Source: Planctomycetaceae bacterium (GTDB lineage: Bacteria; Planctomycetota; Planctomycetia; Planctomycetales; Planctomycetaceae). Taken from it: a stretch of 37,213 nucleotides of DNA. The position numbers and the translations under genes are program-made. The notes under the pieces are model-generated. The model searched no databases. It was given only the letters and a program-made list of their open reading frames with translations, and had not been told where the DNA came from. This document shows positions 25,456 through 33,424 of this stretch, in pieces. Each line of letters opens with the position of its first letter. The first letter of the stretch is position 1. The stretch spans positions 1 to 37,213 of the forward strand of contig JANQRQ010000176.1 in the NCBI GenBank assembly GCA_028284485.1, in the 5' to 3' direction.

Positions 25456-26487
25456 CTACACATTGAACCGGACAACAATCTCGTCGCCATCCTGCATCAC
25501 GTAGTCGCGCCCTTCCAAGTGGTGCAATCCGGCCGCTTTTAACTCGCGTTCCGATCCTAGTTGTAGCAACTCGTCGACCGGCATAATCTCCGCCCGAATG
25601 AACCCCCTCGCCAGGTCGGTGTGAATCGTACCGGCCGCATCCAACGCCGTTGAACCACGTTTGAGCAACCAAGCGTGAACTTCCTTTTCATCGCAGGTGT
25701 AAAACGTGATTTGATCGGTGACTTCAAACACCGCGGACAGAAGCCGAATGCGCGAAGACTCGCCCAGCCCCATCTCTTGTGCAAACTCAGCCCGCTCTTC
25801 TTCCGACAGTGCGGCAACTTCTAACTCGAGCCCAAAGGGGGCCGCCAAAACTGTATGACCGCCGTTTCGTAACTCGGTGACGACGGCCTCGTCGAAGTCG
25901 GCATCGGCCGTATTTACGACGATAAGCTTGCGCTTTCGCGTGAGGAGCGAAAAGGAGCGAACAGCCTTTTCCTGCTGTTCGTCAAATTCTACGTCGCGCA
26001 AGGAACTTCCGTCGTTGAGCATCGCTTCGACCGGTTCGAGCAACTCGAGTTCGGCCTGCAGTTCGTCCCGATCCGGACGGGGCTTGGTCGCATCTTTTCG
26101 CAACCGGGCAACTCGATTGCTGACGACCTGCAAATCGGCAAGAACCAAGTCATCTTCGAATGCCGCAACATCTTGAATGGGGTCGCTGCCGGCGAATGCA
26201 CCGACAACGTGAACCAGCCCCGTAGCTTCGCGAATGACGCCCAACTTTTGGGCGTTTGAAGAATCCTGCTTGCGGCTTAGTCCCGGTGTATCAAACAACT
26301 CGATCTTGGCCGGACTCTCCTTTTTTGGCTTGTACAAATCGACAAGACGATTGAATCGCTCGTCGGGAATCGTGGCGACACCCAATTGCCCCGTGTGTGC
26401 TTTGGAAACATCGGGCGCGACACCAGTCAGCAATTCGAAGACGGTGCTTTTCCCACTTCCCTGATAACCCACAAGTCCAATCTTCAT
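25456..26487 (-). CDS. YchF/Obg-related P-loop NTPase with TGS domain (DUF933-type paralog)
   Basis: The 343-residue protein resembles YchF/OLA1, a ribosome-associated ATPase/GTPase. The N-terminal G domain has a P-loop GYQGSGKST in place of the family's GxPNxGKST, G3 DTPGL, and a G4-position motif NTAD where YchF has N(M/V)xE. The inserted coiled-coil region (about 115-175) is Lys/Glu rich. The C-terminal TGS domain is very typical: EVHAWLLKRGSTALDAAGTIHTDLARGFIRAE and YVMQDGDEIVVRFNV. Length is near canonical (363). The altered nucleotide motifs suggest a divergent paralog, with changed nucleotide preference. It follows yraN by 150 bases; AGGA lies five bases before the ATG. Confidence 0.85.
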   Translation of the reverse strand: MKIGLVGYQGSGKSTVFELLTGVAPDVSKAHTGQLGVATIPDERFNRLVDLYKPKKESPAKIELFDTPGLSRKQDSSNAQKLGVIREATGLVHVVGAFAGSDPIQDVAAFEDDLVLADLQVVSNRVARLRKDATKPRPDRDELQAELELLEPVEAMLNDGSSLRDVEFDEQQEKAVRSFSLLTRKRKLIVVNTADADFDEAVVTELRNGGHTVLAAPFGLELEVAALSEEERAEFAQEMGLGESSRIRLLSAVFEVTDQITFYTCDEKEVHAWLLKRGSTALDAAGTIHTDLARGFIRAEIMPVDELLQLGSERELKAAGLHHLEGRDYVMQDGDEIVVRFNV

Positions 26488-26509
26488 TGTCGTCCTGCCG
26501 AATTCGTTA

Positions 26510-26537
26510 TCGCACCAAAATGTGCAAGTCGGTGCGA
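26510..26537. promoter_or_regulatory. 7-base inverted repeat just upstream of YchF-like gene
   Basis: TCGCACC (26510-26516) and GGTGCGA (26531-26537) are perfect complements with a 14-base loop, 23 bases before the start codon. It could be an operator or a leader hairpin. No T-run follows on either strand. Confidence 0.35.
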
Positions 26538-26637
26538 CGTGCCAGAGAGCCCTGGAATTGCTTAGAGAGTGCTGTTACTCCATCGGTTTTGCCCGACATG
26601 CTATGTTCCGCTACACACTGTTACGTTTCGCTCGGGC

Positions 26638-27033
26638 CTAAGAGAACATTTGTCCGAACCCGGATGGTGAAAACGCATTTCGAAAGTGTTCAATATCGGG
26701 CCGCTTGGAATCTTCCGGCCAAAGGATGGTGACGACATCAAATCGTGCCCGATGTTCGAGAAGATTGCGACGCTTCAAGTAGGCCAGCGCCAAACGCGTC
26801 AATTGTTGTTGTTTCGATGTCGAAACCGCCTCGATTGGATGTCCCTTGGCTGCAGATTGACGAGTCTTCACTTCGACAAATACCAACGTCTCCCCATCAC
26901 GCGCGATCAAATCTATCTCGCCGGCCTTTGTCCTGTACTGTCGAGCGAGGATCTTCATGCCGGTTTTTCGAAGATATCGGGCTGCGACCCGCTCGCCGCG
27001 GTCCCCGAGGATCTTCTTGAACATGTCTCGCAT
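26638..27033 (-). CDS. yraN: YraN/UPF0102 endonuclease-like protein
   Basis: The 131-residue product matches the UPF0102 family, a small restriction-endonuclease-like fold whose members are thought to act on nucleic acid, possibly Holliday-junction-like. Key residues are visible in GDRGERVAARYLRKTG, KAGEIDLIARDGETLVFVEVKTR (the D-x(n)-E-x-K nuclease core) and RFDVVTI. I chose ATG 27033 with GGAAG seven bases upstream; the frame is open to 27126 but the extra residues are not family-like. Length equals the usual 120-130. It is in the ribosomal/SRP cluster, where yraN is often found near rplS and rnhB. Confidence 0.92.
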   Translation of the reverse strand: MRDMFKKILGDRGERVAARYLRKTGMKILARQYRTKAGEIDLIARDGETLVFVEVKTRQSAAKGHPIEAVSTSKQQQLTRLALAYLKRRNLLEHRARFDVVTILWPEDSKRPDIEHFRNAFSPSGFGQMFS

Positions 27034-27387
27034 CGGTCGCTTCCGGCAACTTGCTGCTGACGACAGCGTGAGACGTAGATTCGTGGCCGCGACAATCGCA
27101 TTTGTATCAAGATTGCTGGCTTCCACGAGCCAGGTAACGGCGACGAAAAGTGTAAATCGCGTTAAGGTCGTTTTCGTTGCAATACCGGGTTTCGGTGACC
27201 TTGGTCAGCGGAATTCCGCCTACCTGCGCCGAGATCGAAGTGGCCAACCAAGGAGTACTCCGGACTTCATAAGATCGATGCGGGCCATACTTTGAATGCA
27301 TACGACCGCACGTTTTTCCAAACAATTAAACGACGAGCCAGCGACAGACCACATTCGTGGCCCCGTCGTCGTCAACAGAGCTGACCG
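27034..27387. other. 354-base gap between rplS and yraN
   Basis: rnhB often sits at this position in other bacteria but no RNase HII motif is present. A 72-codon minus-strand frame (27107-27325) has no recognised product or ribosome-binding site. Nothing else is visible. Confidence 0.4.
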
Positions 27388-27762
27388 TTATTCAGCCTGA
27401 TCGGCACCGGCGACTTTCGCGCGACGCTCTGTCAATCGAGTGGCCTTACCGACTCGATCTCGCAGATAATACAACTTGGCTCGTCTAACGCGACCATGGC
27501 GTTTGACTTCCAACTTGGCGATCTTCGGTGAGTGCACCGGGAATTTTCGCTCGACACCCTCGCCGGCGACGATTCGGCGAACGGTAAACGTTTCGCGAGT
27601 TCCACTACCACCACGCGCGATTATCGTTCCACTAAAAATCTGGATGCGTTCTTTGTTGCCTTCCAGAATGCGAGTGTGAACATCGACCGTATCGCCGATT
27701 TCAAATTTGAGCCGATCCTCTCGTAAGCTCGATTCCTCGGCATGTTTTAGCAATTCGTGCAT
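27388..27762 (-). CDS. rplS: 50S ribosomal protein L19
   Basis: L19 lies at the 30S-50S interface and helps shape the aminoacyl-tRNA site. The 124-residue protein starts MHELLKHAEESSLRED and contains FEIGDTVDVHTRILEGNKERIQIFSG, the FTVRRI-GEGVERKFPVHSP region and the basic KRHGRVRRAKLYYLRDR motif. Length is typical (115-125). ATG 27762 is preceded by AGGA; the frame extends to 27846 but those residues are not L19. It follows trmD by 80 bases, the usual order. The C-terminus ends in a short Ala/Glu tail. Confidence 0.97.
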   Translation of the reverse strand: MHELLKHAEESSLREDRLKFEIGDTVDVHTRILEGNKERIQIFSGTIIARGGSGTRETFTVRRIVAGEGVERKFPVHSPKIAKLEVKRHGRVRRAKLYYLRDRVGKATRLTERRAKVAGADQAE

Positions 27763-27842
27763 GGTTTTGAATCCTGGGATACCAAAGTTAATTCGTCTGT
27801 TGATTCGTAGTATCGCTCGGCCGAACTGAATGACCGATTCTT

Positions 27843-28553
27843 TCAAGTTTCGTCAATAGGAGTGTCGGTCGTATTAGAATGTAAGTCCTGGCGTCGTTCG
27901 CTTGTGCGGGCCACGCTCATCCGATTCTTCCATCGTTCGATTTCGCCATGATTGCCGCTGAGTAAGACATCGGGAACCTGCATTCCGCGATACTCGCGTG
28001 GGCGCGTGTATTGCGGATGCTCTAATAGGCCTGATTTCGCAAAGGAATCATATCGGCTGCTTGTCTCATCGCCCAGCACGCCCGGGATTAGCCGGATCAC
28101 ACTATCGATGAGCAGCATCGCAGGCACTTCTCCACCGTTACATATGAAATCACCCACGGAAATCTCTAACGGCTTTAGCCCTTGGCTGATTCGTTCGTCA
28201 AAACCTTCGTACCGTCCACACAAAAGGAGCAACCTTTCATAAGTTGACAGCTCCTCAACGAGAGATTGATCCAGGCGTCGGCCTTGGGGGGTTAGCATCA
28301 CCAATTGCCCCGGCTGCTCGCCTTGTTGTTGGACCGATTCGACACAATCAAACACCGGCTGACAACAGATCAGCATTCCCGGACCGCCGCCAAACGGCTT
28401 GTCGTCGACCGATTTTCGGTTCCCGGGCGCCCAGTCGCGAAAGTTCCACAACTGTACATCAACGAGACCGCCATCGATGGCCACCTTCAGCAAGCTCTGC
28501 CGAAGATAGCTCTCGAAAATCTCGGGAAACAATGTCAAAACGTCGAAACGCAT
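27843..28553 (-). CDS. trmD: tRNA (guanine37-N1)-methyltransferase
   Basis: TrmD methylates G37 of tRNA from S-adenosylmethionine, preventing frameshifting. The 236-residue SPOUT-family enzyme starts MRFDVLTLFPEIFESYLRQS. It has DKPFGGGPGMLI, LLLCGRYEGFDERI, ISVGDFICNGGEVPAML for the SAM-binding trefoil knot, and YTRPREYRGMQVPDVLLSG. The C-terminal 30 residues are a hydrophilic tail. ATG 28553 is the family start; the frame is open upstream to 28637. It is followed by rplS and preceded by rpsP, the standard order. A GGAAGAAT/ATTCTTCC hairpin lies upstream. Confidence 0.97.
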   Translation of the reverse strand: MRFDVLTLFPEIFESYLRQSLLKVAIDGGLVDVQLWNFRDWAPGNRKSVDDKPFGGGPGMLICCQPVFDCVESVQQQGEQPGQLVMLTPQGRRLDQSLVEELSTYERLLLLCGRYEGFDERISQGLKPLEISVGDFICNGGEVPAMLLIDSVIRLIPGVLGDETSSRYDSFAKSGLLEHPQYTRPREYRGMQVPDVLLSGNHGEIERWKNRMSVARTSERRQDLHSNTTDTPIDET

Positions 28554-28613
28554 GGCAGGTTTGGCGGTGTTCTTAAGTGTTTGCTCAAACAACGACCGGT
28601 CCGTTACCGAGAC

Positions 28614-28643
28614 GGAAGAATTGGCCGGCCGCCCCATTCTTCC
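28614..28643. promoter_or_regulatory. 8-base inverted repeat between rpsP and trmD
   Basis: GGAAGAAT (28614-28621) and ATTCTTCC (28636-28643) are perfect complements around a 14-base loop that contains GGCCGGCC. The hairpin sits in the 182-base rpsP-trmD spacer, about 60 bases before the trmD ATG. It may tune trmD expression relative to the ribosomal genes, as spacing of this operon elsewhere is known to do; this is inference. Confidence 0.4.
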
Positions 28644-28735
28644 AATATCGAATTCGCATCAATTCAGTGACGTCGATCATCGGACGTAATCATCGAAATC
28701 ACATCCCACGATGCTCTTTCATCGGAGCCGCACGA

Positions 28736-29158
28736 TTACGACTCGGCGGCAGGAGTCTCCTCGTCAGCGGCGGCTTCCGATTCGGCTTCGGCCGGTGCCT
28801 CTGCCGCTTCTGCAGTTTCTTCTGATTCGGCGGCGGCTGTCTCTTCGGGGACTTCCGGCGGCGGTTCTTTCGGAGGTGTCAGCGGCGGGGGAGCAGCAGC
28901 CTCTCCAAACTTGTTGGTTTTCACCTTTTTGATCAGCACGGCAACCTTGTCAGAGGGAAGCGCCCCGACTGACATCCAGTATTCGACCCGCTCCATGTCG
29001 AGTTTCACGCGTGCTGACTTGTCTCGTACCATCGGGTCGTAATGACCGATATCCTCGATCGACTTTCCATCACGTGGTGATCGCGAATCCATCACCGAAA
29101 CCCGGTAGAACGGACGATGCCGTCGCCCCATTTTCTTAAGCCGAATGCGAACTGCCAC
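28736..29158 (-). CDS. rpsP: 30S ribosomal protein S16 with acidic C-terminal extension
   Basis: S16 binds 16S rRNA early in 30S assembly. The 140-residue protein has the normal core over the first about 85 residues: MAVRIRLKKMGRRHRPFYRV and GKSIEDIGHYDPM. After KTNKFGE comes an extension of about 50 residues built almost wholly of Ala, Glu, Pro and Ser, which should be disordered. Canonical S16 is about 80-90 residues. The start is GTG at 29158, with GAAGGAG seven bases upstream. ffh lies 52 bases upstream and trmD follows. Confidence 0.96.
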   Translation of the reverse strand: MAVRIRLKKMGRRHRPFYRVSVMDSRSPRDGKSIEDIGHYDPMVRDKSARVKLDMERVEYWMSVGALPSDKVAVLIKKVKTNKFGEAAAPPPLTPPKEPPPEVPEETAAAESEETAEAAEAPAEAESEAAADEETPAAES

Positions 29159-29210
29159 TCAACAACTCCTTCAATCAAGTCTGACGAAATGTTTGTTTGC
29201 TGTTTCCCGT

Positions 29211-30698
29211 TTATCTTCGATTGCGTTTTCGCGCCTTGCGGGCGTCTTTTCGTTGCTTCTTTTTCTTGGCTTGGGCCTTGGTTTGGTCCTGCGGGCCCCG
29301 TTTGCTGCGCTGCTTGTCCTTCGGTATTTTCGCACCAGGATTAAGAGCGCCGACATCGGCCATTTGCTTCACGGCACGCATTCGATCGCGCATCCCCATG
29401 CCGGCCATCTGTTTCATCATGCCCGACATGGCCTGAAACTGCTTCAGCAGGTTATTGACTTCCGAAGGATCACTGCCGCTACCAGTCGCAATTCGATTTC
29501 GCCGGCTGCGGTCGATCTTTTCAGGATTCTGGCGTTCGTCGGGAGTCATCGAGTTGATGATCCCTTCGATGCGCTTCATATCCTGTTCGGGGTCATCCAT
29601 TTCGGGATTGGAATCGAGCATACCGCCCAGTCCCGGAATCATCTTCATGATTTCCCGCATCGGGCCGAGCTTGCGAATTTGCCGCATCTGCTTTTGGAAA
29701 TCATCCAGCGTGAACTTGCCGTCACGCATTTTTTCCTGCTGGTCGAGCATTTCCTGCTCGTCGAATTCGCGCTGTGCTTTTTCGACAAGGGAAACAACAT
29801 CGCCCATGCCCAGAATGCGGCCCGCCATCCGCTCGGGATGAAATTCCTCGAGACGGTCGAGCTGCTCGCCAACACCGATGTATTTAATGGGAACGCCGGT
29901 GACCGCTTTCACGCTGAGGGCCGCACCGCCTCGCGTATCACCGTCGAGCTTAGTCAGAATGACGCCATCGAGTTCCAACGCGTCGTTGAAGGCCTTGGCG
30001 CTATTAACGGCGTCCTGCCCGGTCATGGCGTCGCAGGCAAGTATGATCTGATGAGGTTGCAGCTTGCGGTCGATTAGCTCCAGTTCGTCCATCAACTCCT
30101 GATCGACGTGCAACCGTCCCGCCGTGTCCAGAATCAAGACTTTGACGTCACCGGCCTTCTGGGCTTCCTTAAGGCCGTTCTGACAAACTTTGAGCGGGGT
30201 CGTATCAGCCGGTGGTTCCGCATGGACGGCCACACCGATCTGTTCGCCGATAACCTTTAATTGCTCGATCGCGGCAGGTCGCTGCAAGTCGGCAGCTACC
30301 AACATCGGTTTGAAGCCCGCCTCGTTGAGCATTTTGGCAAACTTGCCGCAGGTCGTGGTTTTACCACTCCCCTGCAAACCGCAAAGCATAATGACCGTAA
30401 TTTCGTCGCGGCGCAGGTGCAACGAATGATCGATCGGTCCCATCAGGTTGACTAATTCCTGATGGACGATGCCGACGATCTGTTCGCTCGGCTTGATCGA
30501 TTTGAGCACCTGCTCGCCGATCGCCTGCTCGGTCACGCGATTGACGAATTCCTGGGCGACCTCGTAATTGACGTCGGCTTCCAGCAACGCCTGCCGAACG
30601 GCGCGCATGCCGTCACGTATATTCGCTTCGGTCAATCGTCCCGATCGACCGATCGAAGAGATCGCGTCATTCAGACTTTGTGTGATGCCTTCAAACAT
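29211..30698 (-). CDS. ffh: Signal recognition particle protein Ffh (SRP54)
   Basis: Ffh binds signal sequences and 4.5S RNA and delivers ribosomes to the membrane receptor FtsY. The 495-residue protein has an N domain ([31 protein letters not shown]), a G domain with [24 protein letters not shown] and [13 protein letters not shown], and a Met-rich M domain (about 330-460, [19 protein letters not shown]). The basic C-terminus [20 protein letters not shown] is a short extension. I use ATG 30698; a TTG two codons upstream is less likely. First gene of the cluster; a -35/-10 pair sits about 130 bases upstream. Confidence 0.97.
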   Translation of the reverse strand: MFEGITQSLNDAISSIGRSGRLTEANIRDGMRAVRQALLEADVNYEVAQEFVNRVTEQAIGEQVLKSIKPSEQIVGIVHQELVNLMGPIDHSLHLRRDEITVIMLCGLQGSGKTTTCGKFAKMLNEAGFKPMLVAADLQRPAAIEQLKVIGEQIGVAVHAEPPADTTPLKVCQNGLKEAQKAGDVKVLILDTAGRLHVDQELMDELELIDRKLQPHQIILACDAMTGQDAVNSAKAFNDALELDGVILTKLDGDTRGGAALSVKAVTGVPIKYIGVGEQLDRLEEFHPERMAGRILGMGDVVSLVEKAQREFDEQEMLDQQEKMRDGKFTLDDFQKQMRQIRKLGPMREIMKMIPGLGGMLDSNPEMDDPEQDMKRIEGIINSMTPDERQNPEKIDRSRRNRIATGSGSDPSEVNNLLKQFQAMSGMMKQMAGMGMRDRMRAVKQMADVGALNPGAKIPKDKQRSKRGPQDQTKAQAKKKKQRKDARKARKRNRR

Positions 30699-30830
30699 CG
30701 ACAAATCCGGGTGCTACAGCGGATTGCGCACAGCTTGATCGGTCACGATTCGGTCAGAATCGGCAAGCGTGCGATGCAAAACGTGCGGAGTTAAGGCCTT
30801 CGGTCGCGCAACGGTTGCTGCGAACCGCCG

Positions 30831-30859
30831 ATTCTAGCGCAGTTTGTCTCGATTGACAA
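30831..30859 (-). promoter_or_regulatory. Sigma70 promoter for ffh operon
   Basis: Minus strand: TTGTCA (30859-30854), 17 bases, TAGAAT (30836-30831). Both boxes match five of six consensus bases. The start would be near 30824 and the leader about 125 bases. TTGTC-N6-GACAA overlaps the -35, a small palindrome that may be coincidental. Confidence 0.6.
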
Positions 30860-30951
30860 CGGCACCGAACCTGCAATGAGCAATTTTGTCTCAGAGTTTG
30901 GCCGGTCGGCTGACCCCCGGCATGCAACTTTGCCCTGTTTCCCGTACGTGC

Positions 30952-30984
30952 AGGCTCCATTGAAGGGGCGGAGCCTGTTACAAT
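30952..30984 (+). promoter_or_regulatory. Inverted repeat next to a possible -10, upstream of leuC
   Basis: AGGCTCC (30952-30958) and GGAGCCT (30970-30976) are perfect complements with an 11-base loop. TG-T-TACAAT (30977-30984) follows, which looks like an extended -10. No good -35 accompanies it, so a repressed or activator-dependent promoter is possible. It lies 120 bases before leuC. The surrounding 30705-31103 gap shows nothing else besides the ffh promoter. Confidence 0.35.
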
Positions 30985-31103
30985 TGCGGATCAATCGCCC
31001 AGAACCGGACGCCCCGTCTGTATCAATCGGCGTTGGTTTGCAACACCCTCCGGACGATCCTTGCAGCCCCGGTACGGATAATTCCAGCGAAAGACACCCG
31101 ACT

Positions 31104-32525
31104 ATGAGTGACCGTCGCAACCTGTTCAACAAAGTTTGGGATCTGCACGAAGTGGGAACGCTTCCGTCAGGCCAGCCCCAGCTCTTTATTGGCCAGCACT
31201 TGATTCACGAGGTAACCAGCCCCCAGGCATTCGAGATTCTGCGTGAAAAAGGCCTGAAGGTCCTTTTCCCAGAACGGACCCTCGCAACCGTCGATCACAT
31301 CATTCCAACCGACAATCAGGCCCGGCCGTTTCAAGATGATTTGGCGGAAGAAATGATGTCGGCTATCGAACGCAATTGCCGTGATTTCGGAATCACGCTT
31401 CTCAACCTGAATGACGACCGCCAGGGCGTCGTCCATATCGTTGGCCCTGAACAGGGTATCACCCAGCCGGGGATTACCCTTGTTTGCGGCGACAGCCACA
31501 CCAGTACACACGGCGCATTCGGCTGTATTGCGTTAGGAATCGGTACCAGCCAGGTGGCGCATGTTTTGGCGACGCAATCACTTGCCATGAATCGCCCCAA
31601 GGTTCGCCGCATCGAGGTAACCGGCGAGCGGAATCCGGGCGTATTTGCCAAAGATGTGATTTTGCACATCATTCGCAAGTTGGGGGTCCAAGGCGGAGTC
31701 GGATATGCCTACGAATACGCGGGCTCGGTCTTCGACGAGATGACGATGGAAGAGCGGATGACGGTCTGCAACATGAGCATCGAAGGGGGGGCCCGCTGTG
31801 GCTACGTCAATCCGGACCAAACGACTATCGATTACATCCGGGGGCGTCCTTTCGCGCCACAGGGGGAAGCATTTGATCGGGCCGCTCAGTGGTGGCTGAG
31901 CCTGGCTTCTTCAGACGATGCCGAGTTCGATGACCACGTGACCATCGATGGCGCAGAAATCGAACCGACGGTTACCTGGGGTATCAATCCCGGACAATCC
32001 GTGGGCGTCACCGAAAGCATTCCCGATCCCGAACAGTTTCACGCAGACGAAAGGACGGGAGCTGAAGAGGCACTCCAGTTTATGGGGTTGGACCCGAATC
32101 AGCCGATTCGCGGATTAAGCATCGACGTGGCGTTCATTGGTTCTTGCACGAATGGCCGGCTTTCCGATCTGCGTGAAGCCGCAGCCGTCGCCAAAGGAAA
32201 TCGGGTCTCCGATGGCGTCAGGGCACTCGTCGTTCCAGGATCCCAACAGGTGCGCAAACAAGCCGAACACGAAGGTCTCGACAAAATCTTTGAAGAAGCG
32301 GGCTTCGAATGGCGTGCCGCTGGCTGTTCGATGTGTCTGGCCATGAATCCCGACAAGCTGGTCGGCCGCGAAATTTCGGCTTCTTCGAGCAACCGAAACT
32401 TCAAAGGGCGCCAAGGAAGCCCCACGGGACGGACACTGCTAATGAGCCCGGCGATGGTGGCGGCAGCAGCAATTAATGGTTGTGTGACCGACGTGCGGGA
32501 GATGATGACGCCGGTTAGCGTTTGA
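31104..32525 (+). CDS. leuC: 3-isopropylmalate dehydratase large subunit
   Basis: LeuC with LeuD isomerises 2-isopropylmalate to 3-isopropylmalate in leucine synthesis. The 473-residue aconitase-fold protein has [24 protein letters not shown] and [11 protein letters not shown]; the three cysteines Cys348, Cys408 and Cys411 bind the [4Fe-4S] cluster. Length equals the family's. I chose ATG 31104 ([17 protein letters not shown]), since the frame is open to 30876 without family similarity before it. It is followed by leuD after 139 bases. Ribosome-binding site is weak. Confidence 0.97.
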   Translation: MSDRRNLFNKVWDLHEVGTLPSGQPQLFIGQHLIHEVTSPQAFEILREKGLKVLFPERTLATVDHIIPTDNQARPFQDDLAEEMMSAIERNCRDFGITLLNLNDDRQGVVHIVGPEQGITQPGITLVCGDSHTSTHGAFGCIALGIGTSQVAHVLATQSLAMNRPKVRRIEVTGERNPGVFAKDVILHIIRKLGVQGGVGYAYEYAGSVFDEMTMEERMTVCNMSIEGGARCGYVNPDQTTIDYIRGRPFAPQGEAFDRAAQWWLSLASSDDAEFDDHVTIDGAEIEPTVTWGINPGQSVGVTESIPDPEQFHADERTGAEEALQFMGLDPNQPIRGLSIDVAFIGSCTNGRLSDLREAAAVAKGNRVSDGVRALVVPGSQQVRKQAEHEGLDKIFEEAGFEWRAAGCSMCLAMNPDKLVGREISASSSNRNFKGRQGSPTGRTLLMSPAMVAAAAINGCVTDVREMMTPVSV

Positions 32526-32664
32526 CGATAGTTACACCGGCCATTGATCGAGGCGATACAGTCAATTACCCAAAAACTCAGGTTGTCTTCCCCACGATAA
32601 ACAAGGGATCAACAGCGACTAGTAATTTCAGACAACTTGGCGACGAACTCTATGGAATTGTCAA

Positions 32665-33261
32665 ATGGCAGAAGAAATCAAACAGGTCAACGGCTCAGTC
32701 GTTCCACTCCTTCTTGATGACATCGATACCGACCGCATCATTCCTGCACGCTACTTGCGATGCGTGACGTTCGAAGGATTAGGGGAGCACGCTTTTAAGG
32801 ACGACCGCGAGCACGATTCGGAACATCCGTTCGATCATCCGCATTACAGTTCGGCATCGATTTTACTCACCGGCCGAAATTTCGGCTGTGGTTCGTCGCG
32901 AGAGCACGCACCCCAATCGCTGATGCGTTGGGGCATCCAGGCGATTATCGGCGAATCGTTCGCTGAGATCTTTTTCGGAAACTGCACATCGCTGGGGATC
33001 CCCGCTGTTTGTGCCGAGCGTGCCCACCTCGACCAGCTCCATCAGGCAGTGAAGGACAATCCCTCCCAAGAATTGACCCTCGATCTGCACAACCGGCAAA
33101 TTCATTTTGGCGAGATTTCCGTTCCTTGTGAAATTCCAGCAAGTGCCCACTCGGCATTGACGACCGGACAATGGGATTTTCTCTCGCAGTTGCTGTCGGC
33201 CCAAGAAGACATCCAGGCGACGGCGGAAAAGATTCCGTACATGTCCAACTTTTCCGCTTGA
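32665..33261 (+). CDS. leuD: 3-isopropylmalate dehydratase small subunit
   Basis: LeuD supplies the swivelling domain of isopropylmalate isomerase. The 198-residue protein carries [18 protein letters not shown], the signature [14 protein letters not shown] near residues 72-85, and [18 protein letters not shown]. The C-terminal part is typical for the 200-residue bacterial form. The start is ATG 32665; GGAAT is a few bases upstream. The 139-base gap after leuC is larger than in many bacteria but strand and order are normal. Confidence 0.97.
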   Translation: MAEEIKQVNGSVVPLLLDDIDTDRIIPARYLRCVTFEGLGEHAFKDDREHDSEHPFDHPHYSSASILLTGRNFGCGSSREHAPQSLMRWGIQAIIGESFAEIFFGNCTSLGIPAVCAERAHLDQLHQAVKDNPSQELTLDLHNRQIHFGEISVPCEIPASAHSALTTGQWDFLSQLLSAQEDIQATAEKIPYMSNFSA

Positions 33262-33273
33262 ATCGTCGTAGGA

Positions 33274-33289
33274 TTTTCCGGGCGGAAAA
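33274..33289. other. 16-base palindrome after leuD
   Basis: TTTTCCG-GG-CGGAAAA (33274-33289) is perfectly self-complementary and is followed on the plus strand by more A. Read on the minus strand it ends in a run of T, but no minus-strand gene needs it. It begins 13 bases after leuD. It may be a weak hairpin or operator for the next gene. Confidence 0.35.
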
Positions 33290-33424
33290 AAACGGCATTC
33301 CCACTCCGCAACAGCGTGATAAGCGAATTCGTGGCCGCAATCATCGCGTTTTGTTCTACGTCGACTGGTTTTCACCAGCAAGATACGACCGCGAAAAACA
33401 GTCAATCGCTCGATTGGGAGCATC

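Noticed and set aside
27034..27387. rnhB between rplS and yraN
   Set aside because: The gap is too short and lacks RNase HII motifs in all frames.
29145..30077. 310-codon plus-strand reading frame
   Set aside because: It is the antisense shadow of ffh, whose protein is unmistakable.
30705..31103. SRP RNA (ffs) next to ffh
   Set aside because: No conserved SRP-RNA core (GGTCAGG...GGAAGCAGC-like) is present on either strand.
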